This document shows positions 1-9,235 of a stretch of DNA of 49,021 bases, piece by piece. Both the position numbers and the translations under genes were made by a program. Under the pieces are notes generated by a model. That model did not search any database. It was not told where the DNA came from and was given only the letters and a program-made list of their open reading frames with translations. Location of the stretch: contig JARGNK010000021.1 of NCBI GenBank assembly GCA_029213145.1, positions 13,190-62,210 of the forward strand. Reading direction: 5' to 3'. The stretch comes from Rubripirellula sp. (GTDB lineage Bacteria > Planctomycetota > Planctomycetia > Pirellulales > Pirellulaceae). Position 1 is the stretch's first letter. Every line of letters starts with the position of its first letter.

Positions 1-909
1 CTATCGCTGAACTAACTCAGCCATCACTTTGCCAAACTCCTCGCCCAGATCAATGTAGCCGGCGGTATCGTAATGCCACGGATCACTGTATCCGTACTGA
101 TCGGTGCTGGTTACCAACGCGGCGTTTCCGTCCGCCTCGACAAACTCAGCTTGCTGCTGCCGAACGGTGTCGCCGAATTTCCAAACCTTGTTTTTCCCGT
201 CACGACCGGAATCTGAGATACGCCCGATCACGGTGGGCAGATCATCTGTTCGCAGCGCGGCTCGGATGAGATCCACCAAACGCTTCAGGTTGGCATGGTA
301 TCGCATAGCGACCGCTTCAGTTCCGGCATCACTCTCACCCTGCATCCAAACAATTCCTGACGGGATCAAGGTATCGGGCTCGCCATCGCCGTCGATATCG
401 CTGTGGCTGGTTGCGTGCCGAATGGTTGCCAAAAAATGATCGTATTGATTGATTCCTCTCCCCTCCCCGGTGCCTTGGTTGAAATCAGGTTCCCAACACC
501 CAAACTGACGAGCCGCTTCTTCCGCGATCGACGTGCCACCACGTGAGTATTTGATCAATGCAATATTCACATCGGGCATTTCTTTTTTCAACGCTAATGC
601 AAATGTGAGCTCAACACCAAATCGCTCCGAATACTGATTCGACTCACCATCAGACGAGAATCCGACACCATGACCAGTTTGCAACGGCGACCACAGGCCG
701 CGCCCATCAACCGGCTGCTGATCAGGCGATTGATTGCCGTGAAAAATCATGACGTCCGCGATCGGCTTGGAAAGCGATTCAGGTAACTCTTTGACGAATC
801 CGTAGCCGTCCATGTTGGACTGCCCACCCAAGTAAAAGAGGTGATACACCTTCGCCTCAGCGGTAATCGCAATCATGGCAATCGACAACGAGATAACAAG
901 ACGATTCAT
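1..909 (-). CDS. Secreted SASA-type (sialate O-acetylesterase-like) carbohydrate esterase
   Basis: Probable carbohydrate esterase of the SGNH-hydrolase superfamily (SASA/DUF303), expected to remove acetyl groups from sugars outside the cytoplasm. The nucleophile block GGQSNM is at residues 29-33 (Ser31), a QGESD block lies near residue 193, and the C-terminal DPWHYD segment supplies the likely catalytic His. The ATG at 909 is chosen because it directly begins a signal peptide (MNRLVISLSIAMIAITAEA). The frame stays open 33 codons further upstream to 1008, but that extension is not signal-like. The TAG stop is at positions 1-3, so the gene is complete. At about 302 residues it matches single-domain family members. 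The true substrate is unknown. No gene with an obvious functional link is adjacent. Confidence 0.85.
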   Translation of the reverse strand: MNRLVISLSIAMIAITAEAKVYHLFYLGGQSNMDGYGFVKELPESLSKPIADVMIFHGNQSPDQQPVDGRGLWSPLQTGHGVGFSSDGESNQYSERFGVELTFALALKKEMPDVNIALIKYSRGGTSIAEEAARQFGCWEPDFNQGTGEGRGINQYDHFLATIRHATSHSDIDGDGEPDTLIPSGIVWMQGESDAGTEAVAMRYHANLKRLVDLIRAALRTDDLPTVIGRISDSGRDGKNKVWKFGDTVRQQQAEFVEADGNAALVTSTDQYGYSDPWHYDTAGYIDLGEEFGKVMAELVQR

Positions 910-1198
910 GGAAGGTTTGTCCCAACAGGAGAGAGGAGGATCAGCCGGACGCAATGTGAACAATATGGTAAGCAACTTTGCCTGGCAAACAAAATCGTAA
1001 GCTGACAAGGATGCAGGACAAAAGCCTCAACGCGAACCAGATGAACAGACCAGAAGATCACAGGCCGACAGCGTGAAAAGTCTGCGAAGTGGAGAGCGTG
1101 CAAAGTGCAAACATCTTGTAGCTGAATAAGATCTAAACAAAAAAAGCGTCCTGGGGGACACGAGGAGCGAATGCCCCCATCACACCTCACCCCCAGAA

Positions 1199-1250
1199 CG
1201 CCGTTGTACCGATCGCCGTTGTACCGATCGCCGTTGTACCGATCGCCGTT
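1199..1250. repeat. 15-bp tandem repeat, about 3.5 copies
   Basis: Three perfect head-to-tail copies of CGCCGTTGTACCGAT (1199-1213, 1214-1228, 1229-1243) followed by a partial fourth (CGCCGTT). It is intergenic, has no spacers and is not a CRISPR. Confidence 0.95.
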
Positions 1251-2115
1251 TGACAACTCGTTATTCAACAGATCGCGGCGTCTTGCCGTGCGATCCACGT
1301 TGCGATGCCTCAGCCGATCGCGATCTCCTTTGCATCACCAACAAGCACGATCCTAGGCATCTGTTTTCAAGTCGCCTAGAGGGAAAGAGCGGGCTGGCAG
1401 GTGTGAATTCGTGTTGCGAAAAAAAACTCTCGATTTGGCATCCTGTTTGATGCGAACCAATTCCACGGCGTCTATCGGATGCGAATTGACCGCTTGCCAA
1501 CCTGTCGAAACTTGCGTGCCAAGAGGAGTCTCAAGGCATGTGAAAACAGACAGCAAAGCCAGCCCTGGTCGCGGACATTTCGCGACCAGCACCGCGTAGC
1601 AAATTGACCTTCTTTGGCGACTTCCAACGCTCGAAGCAAATGTGATGCGGCAGCAAACTTACGGACACTCGGAAGCTGTTCCAGCTCTGCCAAAATCGGG
1701 CTCGCAGAAAACCACTACAGCAGTGCAATCGGAGGTGCATCGCAATTCAGCACTCATCCGAAGGTGTAAGAAACTGTGTAGTGAACCGCGCAGTGAACGT
1801 AAAACACTCGGAAATAACGAGATTCTCGACACATTCAACCTCCGCGCAGCCCGCATTCCCGCCGGAGACACCCTGGCTTCTCCGATCCCTCCAATCCCTT
1901 CTCCTTCAGGTTAGCAAGTCAACTGTTCGGTATTGAGGAGGAGGCAACCCGCGGCACATTCTGGTACAATCTGAGTGTGTCGGCGAGGCAGTGCGGCATC
2001 GCTTTGCCCCAGTAATGTTGCCACCTCGCCGGCACCTTTTCTTGAAGTGAATCGTCCGCCCCGAAGACTGCCAGCCCTTTCATTGCGGAAGAAAAAAAAC
2101 TTTTTTTCTTTTTCG

Positions 2116-2140
2116 AAAACCGCGATTCTGAAGCGGTTTT
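2116..2140. terminator. Possible terminator hairpin downstream of gspF
   Basis: An 8-bp perfect stem (AAAACCGC / GCGGTTTT) with a 9-nt loop. The T-run lies inside the stem rather than after it, so termination is only a possibility. It lies about 340 bp beyond the gspF stop, next to a long A/T run. Confidence 0.3.
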
Positions 2141-2477
2141 GGAAAGTGAAAGAGCGAGATAACGATCGCGAATCCCTCAAGTCTGATCACCAAGCCAAGT
2201 TCTATCGCGGCTTGGATAGAACGCGAGCAGGACGGATGCACTGGGACACCAATGGCCGGAAAACTGAGCTTTGCGAGTCGCCATTGAATCACGCGATGCC
2301 GGGTCAGCGAACAATCCGACGATTACCGGGATGAAACCAATAACCGCATGCACTCGCCCATCAAATTTGGCCCCAGCGTCAACTGACCAATACAGTTTCA
2401 ACTGCCCCACACTGGCTCCGGGCGGCAACGTTTTATCGCCGCTACGCCAAACGCTAGGACTGAATGCCAAACCGTGC

Positions 2478-3689
2478 TTACAGGGTGGTACTGCTCTTGA
2501 GCACCGGCACCAGCAATGCCATCACGACACCGAGCACAAGGATTGCCATGACCAGCAACATGATTGGTTCCAGCAATCGCACGAAGAGGTCAAGTCTTCG
2601 GAACGTCGTTTTCTCCAATGAATCGGCGATATCCGGCAGCACCGTGTCAAGCGAATTACTTTCCTCACCGACGCTAATCATTTCAACGACGGAGGCAGGG
2701 AAGTGACCGCTGGCGCGGAGCGGCGATGCGAGTGAATCGCCCCCCTTAATGTTTTCCGAAGCATCTGCGACGGAATCCTGCAGTAAGCGATTACCTGCCG
2801 CCGTTCCACTGATTTCCAGTGACTTTAAGATCGGCACGCCATTTCCGAGCAGTGTTCCAAGCACTCGACAAAATCGCGCGACCGCAAGGTTCATCAAAAT
2901 ATTCCCCAACACTGGGATTTTGAGTTTCGCGCGATCGGCAAACGCCTTACCGGCATCCGTCTCTAGCTTCACTTTCGCGAAAACCAAGCCTCCCAGAATC
3001 GCTGCCAACAAGATCCAACCGTAGCTCTGCAGAAAGTTACTGAAGGTCAGCAACCATTCAGTCGCTGTCGGCATTTGATCATTGCGTCGCAAACGATCAA
3101 ACAACATGTCAAACTTCGGCACGAAAAACACCAAGAGTGCGGAAAGCACTACGGTACCAACAGAGAACAAAAAGATCGGGTAAGCCATCGCGCTGATGGT
3201 ACGACCTTTGAGGTCTTCCTGCAGTTCGGTGAAGGCACCAACTCGGTCGAGAGCATCTTCCAAAAACCCACCCTCGGTACCTGCTCGCACCATATTGCAA
3301 GCCATGTCGCTGAAGATGTCGGGATAGCGGGCCATCGAATCGCCGATCGGCTCACCTTCTTCTACGCGGCCACGAATCTCAAGAATCACTTCCTTAAGAA
3401 CCGCATCCGAACTTTGCTCCGAGAGCACGTTGAGTGAACGAATCATCGGCACACCGGCCCGTAGTAGCGACGCCATTTGCGCATAGAAAATCGCCATCGT
3501 CTGGCCTTTGACTTTCTTGCGTTTGCCAAACAGTGAGCGTGATGCGGCAGGGCTTGCATCGCTAACCTGCACAGGAAACAGAGACCGCTCGGCCAGCAAG
3601 GCTGCTGCTTCGCGTTCCCCGGTTGCGTCAACCGTGCCGGTGATTTGCTTGCCCGTCAGATCGCGAGCGGTGTAGGCGAACGTCGGCAT
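2478..3689 (-). CDS. gspF: Type II secretion / type IV pilus inner-membrane platform protein GspF/PilC
   Basis: Inner-membrane platform protein that couples the cytoplasmic ATPase to pseudopilus assembly. The 403 residues match the family length. The N-terminus (MPTFAYTARD, then GKQITG) is the typical GspF opening. Two GspF domains follow, at about 65-190 and 270-395. Hydrophobic membrane segments lie at about 165-190, 220-240 and 370-400. The ATG at 3689 directly abuts the TAG stop of gspE at 3690-3692, and GGTGAGG inside the gspE end is a likely ribosome site, so the two are surely co-transcribed and probably translationally coupled. No pseudopilin or GspG/C/L/M gene is adjacent. The DUF1559 proteins near 42 and 48 kb have the prepilin-type N-termini such a machine acts on. 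Confidence 0.95.
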   Translation of the reverse strand: MPTFAYTARDLTGKQITGTVDATGEREAAALLAERSLFPVQVSDASPAASRSLFGKRKKVKGQTMAIFYAQMASLLRAGVPMIRSLNVLSEQSSDAVLKEVILEIRGRVEEGEPIGDSMARYPDIFSDMACNMVRAGTEGGFLEDALDRVGAFTELQEDLKGRTISAMAYPIFLFSVGTVVLSALLVFFVPKFDMLFDRLRRNDQMPTATEWLLTFSNFLQSYGWILLAAILGGLVFAKVKLETDAGKAFADRAKLKIPVLGNILMNLAVARFCRVLGTLLGNGVPILKSLEISGTAAGNRLLQDSVADASENIKGGDSLASPLRASGHFPASVVEMISVGEESNSLDTVLPDIADSLEKTTFRRLDLFVRLLEPIMLLVMAILVLGVVMALLVPVLKSSTTL

Positions 3690-5381
3690 CTAAAGCGCCT
3701 CACCCTTGGTGACGCGAAGAACCTCGTCCACTGAAGTATCTCCGGCGACAACTTTATCCCAAGCGTCCATTCGCAAGGTTCTCATTCCACACTTCACCGC
3801 GACTTTTCGAATCTCCCAGCTACTGGTTCGCTTGAGCGCAAGCTCTCGGATTTCGTCATTCGCAGTCAACAATTCATAGATACCCATTCGCCCCGTGTAG
3901 CCAACATGGCGGCATTCGCGGCATCCGACACTCCGGAAAATTTCCCGACCATCCAACAGATCCCAAGGGAAGTCATTTGGAACATCGACTCGGCTCGGCT
4001 GGTACGATTCCTTGCAATGTTTGCATAGACGTCGCAACAATCGCTGAGCCATCACTGCTTCCACCGTGCCGGCAACCAGGAAGGGCTCAACTCCCATGTC
4101 ACTCATCCGCGTAAACGCCCCGGATGCATCATTGGTGTGCAGCGTGCTAAATACTAAGTGACCGGTCAACGAAGCTTGAATCGCGTTCTCCGCCGTTTCC
4201 AAGTCACGAATTTCACCCACCAGGACGACATCAGGGTCATGCCGCAAAATGCTTCGGAGCGTGTGAGCGAATGTCAAACCGATTTTCGAATGAACTTGAA
4301 TCTGATTGATCCCGTCCAACTGGTACTCGACCGGATCCTCTGTCGTAATGATTTTGGTTTCGGGACTTTGGATTTGCAGCAAACTACTGTAAAGCGTCGT
4401 CGTCTTACCAGAACCAGTCGGCCCTGTTACGAGGATGATACCGTGCGGGTATTCGATAATTTTGCTGAAGTCATCATAAACATGCTGAGCCATTCCCAGC
4501 TCTTGCAGATTGAATACCATCGCGGATTTATCAAGGATCCGCATCACGATCCCTTCACCGTGAATCATCGGGATCACACTCATCCGAATGTCGACTTCTC
4601 GACCATGCACCCTTAGCTTGATGCGACCGTCCTGTGGAAGCCGTTTCTCAGCGATGTTCAACTTCGCCATAATCTTCAAGCGGCTAACAATCGCCGACTG
4701 AAATTGATTGATTTCGGGCGGGGTTGGTTGAGGGTGCAGGATGCCGTCGATGCGATACCGGATCACCAACCCTTTTGATTGGCTCTCGATGTGAACATCA
4801 CTAGACCGCGACTGGATCGCTTCGAGCAGGATTTCATTGACCAACCGAACAACCGAGGCCTCCTGAGCCATTTCGCTCAGTTCGCTACCATCGGTTTCGA
4901 TCTTTTCGAGCAGTTCGACTTCGTCGTCCGTCTTAGCGGCGACAAGATTCTCGACCGTCTCGCTCCCCACACCGAGATGGCGATTCATCAATCGAGCAAT
5001 CTCGTCCCGTTCGGCAACGACCGGGATGATATTTTTGCCCGTCGCGGCGCTGGCCTCGTCCAATGGGTAAAGATCAAGCGGATCAGAGGTGGCGACAATG
5101 ATCGAGTCATCCTCGAAACCGATCGGAAAGAGCGATTGACGGTAGATCAGTTTCTGCGGGAATCCCTCGAGCGCGGTGAGGTCGATATCGGTCTCGCGCA
5201 AATCGACGTAATCCAAGCCAACCTCTTCGGCTAGAGCGCGAAGCGCTGCTCCCTCCTCGACGTAGCCAAGCGAGATTGCAGCTTGGACGACGCTGGTCGC
5301 ATCGCTACTGCGGCTTTGCTCAAGCTGTTCTTCGCTGAGCAACCCACGACGGCGTAAAATTTCGCCCGCGTGCATGATCAT
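3690..5381 (-). CDS. gspE: Type II secretion / type IV pilus assembly ATPase GspE/PilB
   Basis: Cytoplasmic hexameric ATPase powering pseudopilus or pilus assembly. An N-terminal MshEN/N1E-like domain (about 1-140) precedes the secretion-ATPase core. Visible motifs are Walker A GPTGSGKTT (320-328), Asp box TTEDPVEY (346-353), Walker B VLVGEIRD (386-393), His box GHLVFSTLHTND (407-418) and a tetracysteine zinc site (Cys453, 456, 487, 490). The length of 563 residues is typical. The ATG at 5381 is preceded by AAGGAG at 7-nt spacing, one of the clearest Shine-Dalgarno sites in the window; a second ATG two codons later is possible. It lies downstream of the secretin-like gene, separated by 257 bp, and abuts gspF. 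All key motifs are intact. Confidence 0.95.
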   Translation of the reverse strand: MIMHAGEILRRRGLLSEEQLEQSRSSDATSVVQAAISLGYVEEGAALRALAEEVGLDYVDLRETDIDLTALEGFPQKLIYRQSLFPIGFEDDSIIVATSDPLDLYPLDEASAATGKNIIPVVAERDEIARLMNRHLGVGSETVENLVAAKTDDEVELLEKIETDGSELSEMAQEASVVRLVNEILLEAIQSRSSDVHIESQSKGLVIRYRIDGILHPQPTPPEINQFQSAIVSRLKIMAKLNIAEKRLPQDGRIKLRVHGREVDIRMSVIPMIHGEGIVMRILDKSAMVFNLQELGMAQHVYDDFSKIIEYPHGIILVTGPTGSGKTTTLYSSLLQIQSPETKIITTEDPVEYQLDGINQIQVHSKIGLTFAHTLRSILRHDPDVVLVGEIRDLETAENAIQASLTGHLVFSTLHTNDASGAFTRMSDMGVEPFLVAGTVEAVMAQRLLRRLCKHCKESYQPSRVDVPNDFPWDLLDGREIFRSVGCRECRHVGYTGRMGIYELLTANDEIRELALKRTSSWEIRKVAVKCGMRTLRMDAWDKVVAGDTSVDEVLRVTKGEAL

Positions 5382-5638
5382 AGTTCGGCTCCTTCTATTC
5401 CTGGTCCGCTTGCCAAGTCCGTCTGCTGTTACTGTTGTTCGTTACTCAACACCGACGAGTCGCGAGACTCGCTCCCACGTTTTCCATCGGCTGCTAACTC
5501 GCAGCAACGGAACTCTCTCACTCACTAGCTTCCGCTCGACGCAACCGCGGTGAGATCTGCTAATTTCGGCCGCCCCGTTTTGCCATGGCGACCAACGTTT
5601 TAAGTTGCCTGGCTTGACCGACCAAGTTTGTGGCAGAC

Positions 5639-8587
5639 TCAGCGTCCACCGCCGCCCGGTCCGCGGCCACCGCCTGACCCGCCGCCGCCCGGCCCGCCAC
5701 GACTACCGCCACCAAAGCCGCCAGGCCCGCCACGACTACTGCCACCAAAGCCGCGAAAGCCAGAACCAGCTCCGTCACGCATCGCACGGAATGCTTCTAT
5801 TCGACGTTGGATGTCTGACATGCTTGTTTGTGAACTACTGCCAGTGCTGCCGCTGCTGCTCGATGAATTACTCGCTGAAGCTTCTTTCGTCGAACCGGTC
5901 TGCTGCCCCAGGATCGACTCCAACGCCAACTTGATTACTTCCGGATTCACATCGCCGCGCAAGGGAGCAATCTCGACCACCTCCTCGCTCGGCTGGCTGC
6001 TGTAGTCGAGTGCCTCGACAAGTTCTCGCACTTCCTTAAAGTCCTGAGGAGTCGCCGTCACAACCAAGGAATTACTTTTCGTGTCCACCGCGATGCTGAT
6101 TTTGGCTGGTTCACTCGTTGCCGATCCACCACCTCCGCCACCTCCGCGACCGCCTCGACCACGAAGGGCGTTGATGAAATCCTCCGGTGATGGCTGTCCA
6201 CCACGACCACCGCCACCACGACTCGCTTCACCACCTGTGACCCGATCGGCGAACACCGACTTTACGACCGTCGCGACATCCGAGGCATCTTGATAGATCA
6301 CAGGGATCAGCGCCGGCTTGGCAACCGTTTCAACATCTTCGGGACTCTCTTGAATATCGATCTTTTCGAGGATTAACTCGATCATCTGCATGTCGACTGG
6401 ATTCGCTTGGATGATCAGGGCGTTGAGCCGAGGGTCGGGCACGATGTTGACCGATCCAGAGCTGGTGAGGATTGATTGAGCCCCCGTCGATTCACCACCG
6501 CCACCACCGAATCCGCCAAGCAGCCCCAACATTCCGCCACCAAGACCTCCAGCAACCGACTCGACGGCTGATGAAATCGAGCTTTCTCCGCCACCAAGCA
6601 CTTTCGCGATCAACTCGGAAGCGACGTCGGCCTTGATGTATTTCAACCAGATGATGGTCGGTAAATCCGAAGCAACACCCGATGGCGTTGCCAGTGATTC
6701 CAGCAACGATTGGAAAGCGTCCAGCGCTTCGGTGTCCTCCGACGCAATCAGCATTCCTGCGGGCGTCATTTGAACGACGATGTCGGCCCCTTCCACATTC
6801 AAGCGGATGGAGGAGGAATCTTGTGGTGTTGTCGCCACCGTCGGCGTTGCCTCGGTCGCACCGGTTACAACTTGATCGACGACCAGGTGATAACGTTGCT
6901 GTGGCTGAATCGAAGCCTCGGTGGTATCGACTGGAGGAGTGTTTGCTGGCGGCGGTTGACGCGGAACGCGTCGCTCGGGAATGCCGCCGCGATTACCGTT
7001 CGATCCGCCATTGCCGCGTGAGGGTGAGAACGTACGGATTTGATTCTTGCGACCAGTTACCGGCCACAATGATTCGATTTGTTCCAGGGCATCCTCAGCA
7101 GCACGACCGCTGTAAGGAAGCAGACGAACTTTCTCACTCAAACCACCTAACGAGTCACTCCCTTCCAATTCACTAAGTAGTTTCTCGATCAAGGCAATCT
7201 CGGTCTCAGTGCCCCGGACCCAAAGCTTGCCGGTTGCCGGGTCACCATCGACGATCGGTCCATCCCCTTCACCCTCCTCCGAAACACCAAAGAACTTATT
7301 GATCGTCAATAGAGCTTGAGTTGGGTCGAGTCGACGCAAATCGATCACTTTAAAACTCGTCCCCTTGCCTTCCATTTCTGTGACGGTGGTATTGATCAAC
7401 GTGTGGGTCTCAGGGCGTGCCCAGGCGATAATCGCATTGGTTTTTGGATCAATCGCAATGCGAGCTTCTGGCGTACCGGCGAGCAGCGTTTGCAGTACGT
7501 CGAACACGGTCGTGATGTCTGCCGAGCTAACCGTATGGGTTTGGAAAACGGGCTTGGCGACTTCGGCCCCCTCTTCACCATCGGGCACTTCAAGCGGCTG
7601 GTCTGCCTTTTCAACGATCGATTGCAGCAAGCCGGTCTTTCCCGGTAGGCCGGCAGCATAAATCCGGTCACCGAATAGTCCGACCGAGATTCGGATGTCA
7701 TCTCCGGAATTCTCTCCCGCGTCCAAGCCCAGCAAAGGGCGAGCAATTTCTAGCAGCTCATCAGCACCACGGTTCTCCAGAACGATTTCGATTACGTTGG
7801 AGTCAGCTTGCGATGCAGTATCCAACAAATCGCGAATCGCCATCAGCTTGCCCGCCGTCTCGGTAACCTTCACCTGCCGAGCCGAATCGAGCACGATCAC
7901 GCGTCCCCATGGTCCAACCATCTGAGCGATCTCTTCGCGAGCCTCGGCGGGTGTCATACTGCCCAACGGGAACACACTGCTTACGACATCGCTCTTGCCA
8001 CGCTCTTCTAACTGATCGGGGGCGACGAGTTCAGCAATCTCGCTGATCATTTTGTCAGCGTTCTCTAATTCCAAATCGATCACCTGCAGAATCCGACCGC
8101 GACGCACCAGGGTGTATCCGCTTTTCATCAGCGTCAAGTTGATGACGTCCAGAGCTTCAGCAATGCTGTAGGTCCTGGTTGGATCCGAAAAGGTGAAGCT
8201 ACCCGAGGGTGACTGATCAAGCTGGAGTGCGAGATCCGCCTCTTCCGCAAACCAATCCAAGACTTGTGGCCAAGGTGTCCCCGCGAAACTGAATCTCAGC
8301 TGTTGCTTGTCGGTGGGCGAAACAGGTTCAGCCGGCATAACGGGCCGCGCTGGAGCCACTCGGGTCGAGGCACTTGCTTGCGTCTCACTCACCGCAGGCG
8401 GGTCTTGAGCGACCGCCGGTTCAGCCGTTCCGGCTGGCGTCGATTCGCCGCCTGAATCCTGAGCGGAGCCAGGCGAATCTTGAGCCGCTGCTTCCGCCGT
8501 TGGGGCTGAATCCTGCGAATACCCCCCTCCAGGGACAAGCAAGGCACCCGCGAGGGCCAAAAAACAAAGATTAAAAATCGATTTCAT
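5639..8587 (-). CDS. Secretin N-domain-rich exported protein (GspD/PilQ-like, no visible barrel)
   Basis: A 982-residue exported protein. The ATG at 8587 starts a signal peptide (MKSIFNLCFLALAGALLV...); the frame is open 15 codons further but that part is not signal-like. Residues about 95-175 resemble an N0/STN domain. Several secretin N1-type modules follow, recognisable by repeats such as RLNALIIQA and KSNSLVVTATPQDFKEV. Low-complexity Gly-rich segments interrupt the protein near 665-700 and 820-840, and it ends in a Gly/Arg/Ser/Pro-rich tail. I cannot find the C-terminal secretin beta-barrel with its VPxLxxIPxxG-type signature, so it may be a periplasmic ring or scaffold rather than a complete pore. 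Position upstream of gspE/gspF on the same strand supports a secretion or pilus role. Confidence 0.8.
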   Translation of the reverse strand: MKSIFNLCFLALAGALLVPGGGYSQDSAPTAEAAAQDSPGSAQDSGGESTPAGTAEPAVAQDPPAVSETQASASTRVAPARPVMPAEPVSPTDKQQLRFSFAGTPWPQVLDWFAEEADLALQLDQSPSGSFTFSDPTRTYSIAEALDVINLTLMKSGYTLVRRGRILQVIDLELENADKMISEIAELVAPDQLEERGKSDVVSSVFPLGSMTPAEAREEIAQMVGPWGRVIVLDSARQVKVTETAGKLMAIRDLLDTASQADSNVIEIVLENRGADELLEIARPLLGLDAGENSGDDIRISVGLFGDRIYAAGLPGKTGLLQSIVEKADQPLEVPDGEEGAEVAKPVFQTHTVSSADITTVFDVLQTLLAGTPEARIAIDPKTNAIIAWARPETHTLINTTVTEMEGKGTSFKVIDLRRLDPTQALLTINKFFGVSEEGEGDGPIVDGDPATGKLWVRGTETEIALIEKLLSELEGSDSLGGLSEKVRLLPYSGRAAEDALEQIESLWPVTGRKNQIRTFSPSRGNGGSNGNRGGIPERRVPRQPPPANTPPVDTTEASIQPQQRYHLVVDQVVTGATEATPTVATTPQDSSSIRLNVEGADIVVQMTPAGMLIASEDTEALDAFQSLLESLATPSGVASDLPTIIWLKYIKADVASELIAKVLGGGESSISSAVESVAGGLGGGMLGLLGGFGGGGGESTGAQSILTSSGSVNIVPDPRLNALIIQANPVDMQMIELILEKIDIQESPEDVETVAKPALIPVIYQDASDVATVVKSVFADRVTGGEASRGGGGRGGQPSPEDFINALRGRGGRGGGGGGGSATSEPAKISIAVDTKSNSLVVTATPQDFKEVRELVEALDYSSQPSEEVVEIAPLRGDVNPEVIKLALESILGQQTGSTKEASASNSSSSSGSTGSSSQTSMSDIQRRIEAFRAMRDGAGSGFRGFGGSSRGGPGGFGGGSRGGPGGGGSGGGRGPGGGGR

Positions 8588-8884
8588 GCTGAGAACCGCG
8601 TCGAAATTGAATGCTGTATACCAGTTCGCCATAGTAATTACCGAATCGCTGCAAACCGATCACAAAACCGGCCGGTCAGGCTCTTCGGCGGCCGCAGAGG
8701 TCGCTGCAGAACTTGTAACCCCTCACACCGTCGCTAGTTTCTGCCTGTTTCGGTACTTTCCTTTTACCCAAAACGCCCATTCGCCCTCTATTGCCACGAA
8801 CAAGCCGTTTCACGTTACCCTTCTTACTTGCTAGCGCTGATCAAAGTTTCAGCACTTTAGTACCTTGGCGAACCGATCCCGACC

Positions 8885-9023
8885 TCGGAAGATCCCCGCA
8901 CGCAAATCGAAAGGAGTCAGCCGCGGCCTCTACAAGGCCCGCGGTGGCGTTGTTTCTCTCAAGAGGTGGGCACGAAGCCCGATTGAGAGAGGCGAAAAAT
9001 CGGGCCAAATTGGGATCTTCTGA
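8885..9023 (+). ncRNA. Candidate structured RNA / leader upstream of map (unidentified)
   Basis: A closed multi-branch fold can be drawn by eye. The closing stem is 12 bp, 8885-8896 with 9012-9023, with one G-U pair. Arm 1 is 8920-8928 with 8936-8945, nine pairs with one bulged C and a 7-nt loop. Arm 2 is TCTCTCAA (8955-8962) with TTGAGAGA (8983-8990), enclosing GGGC/GCCC (8968-8971 / 8977-8980). GGCCCG (8936-8941) could also pair with CGGGCC (9001-9006), giving an alternative fold or pseudoknot. Both G-U pairs (8887-9021 and 8920-8945) would be C-A mismatches on the other strand, favouring plus-strand transcription, the direction of map. It matches no riboswitch or housekeeping RNA that I recognise. 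It could be a standalone RNA, a cis-leader or a DNA-level element. Confidence 0.45.
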
Positions 9024-9170
9024 CCTAACGGCTAATCAATCAGCGTGAACGCAACTACCATCCCGTTGCGGGCACTGGTAACATCTTCCGCTAGGCATTC
9101 TCCTTTTTCTCCTCTGCTAGCATGCCGTAGGATGATCTAATCGCTTCAATGCCCTGGCGTGTCCGGGGAG

Positions 9171-9200
9171 GCTGAGACCGATTTCGTGCGTGATCTCAGC
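9171..9200 (+). other. Hairpin shortly upstream of map
   Basis: GCTGAGA (9171-9177) pairs with TCTCAGC (9194-9200), a 7-bp perfect stem with a 16-nt loop, ending 35 nt before the map ATG. It may be part of the map leader. Its function is unknown and it lacks a T-tract, so it is not an obvious terminator. Confidence 0.35.
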
Positions 9201-9235
9201 GCGATGATTTCCTTCGGTTGCTACTAAAAAACATC

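Larger units (their letters stand above)
910..2477. other. Long gap without a convincing gene
   Basis: About 1.57 kb between the esterase and gspF. Open frames here are short, overlap each other on both strands and show no recognisable domain. It holds a 15-bp tandem repeat (1199-1250), an A/T-rich purine-pyrimidine run (about 2088-2113) and a hairpin (2116-2140). The last 300 bases (2177-2470, minus strand) keep an open frame of 97 codons beginning with TTG just after gspF. I could not relate it to any family. Confidence 0.5.
8588..9235. other. Divergent gap with folded elements
   Basis: About 650 bp between the divergently transcribed secretin-like gene and map. It must hold both promoters, though I cannot place them confidently. 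It contains a strongly folded segment (8885-9023) and a 7-bp hairpin (9171-9200), described separately. I see no credible protein gene. Confidence 0.6.

Noticed and set aside
906..1298. Open frame with a repeated NGDRY word
   Set aside because: The protein repeat comes from the 15-bp DNA repeat, and the frame overlaps the start of the esterase gene.
2177..2470. 97-codon open frame after gspF on the minus strand
   Set aside because: TTG start, no recognisable domain and no ribosome site. It could be a decayed gene, but nothing visible supports that.
5628..6005. Proline-rich open frame on the plus strand
   Set aside because: It is the antisense shadow of the Gly-rich tail of the secretin-like protein.
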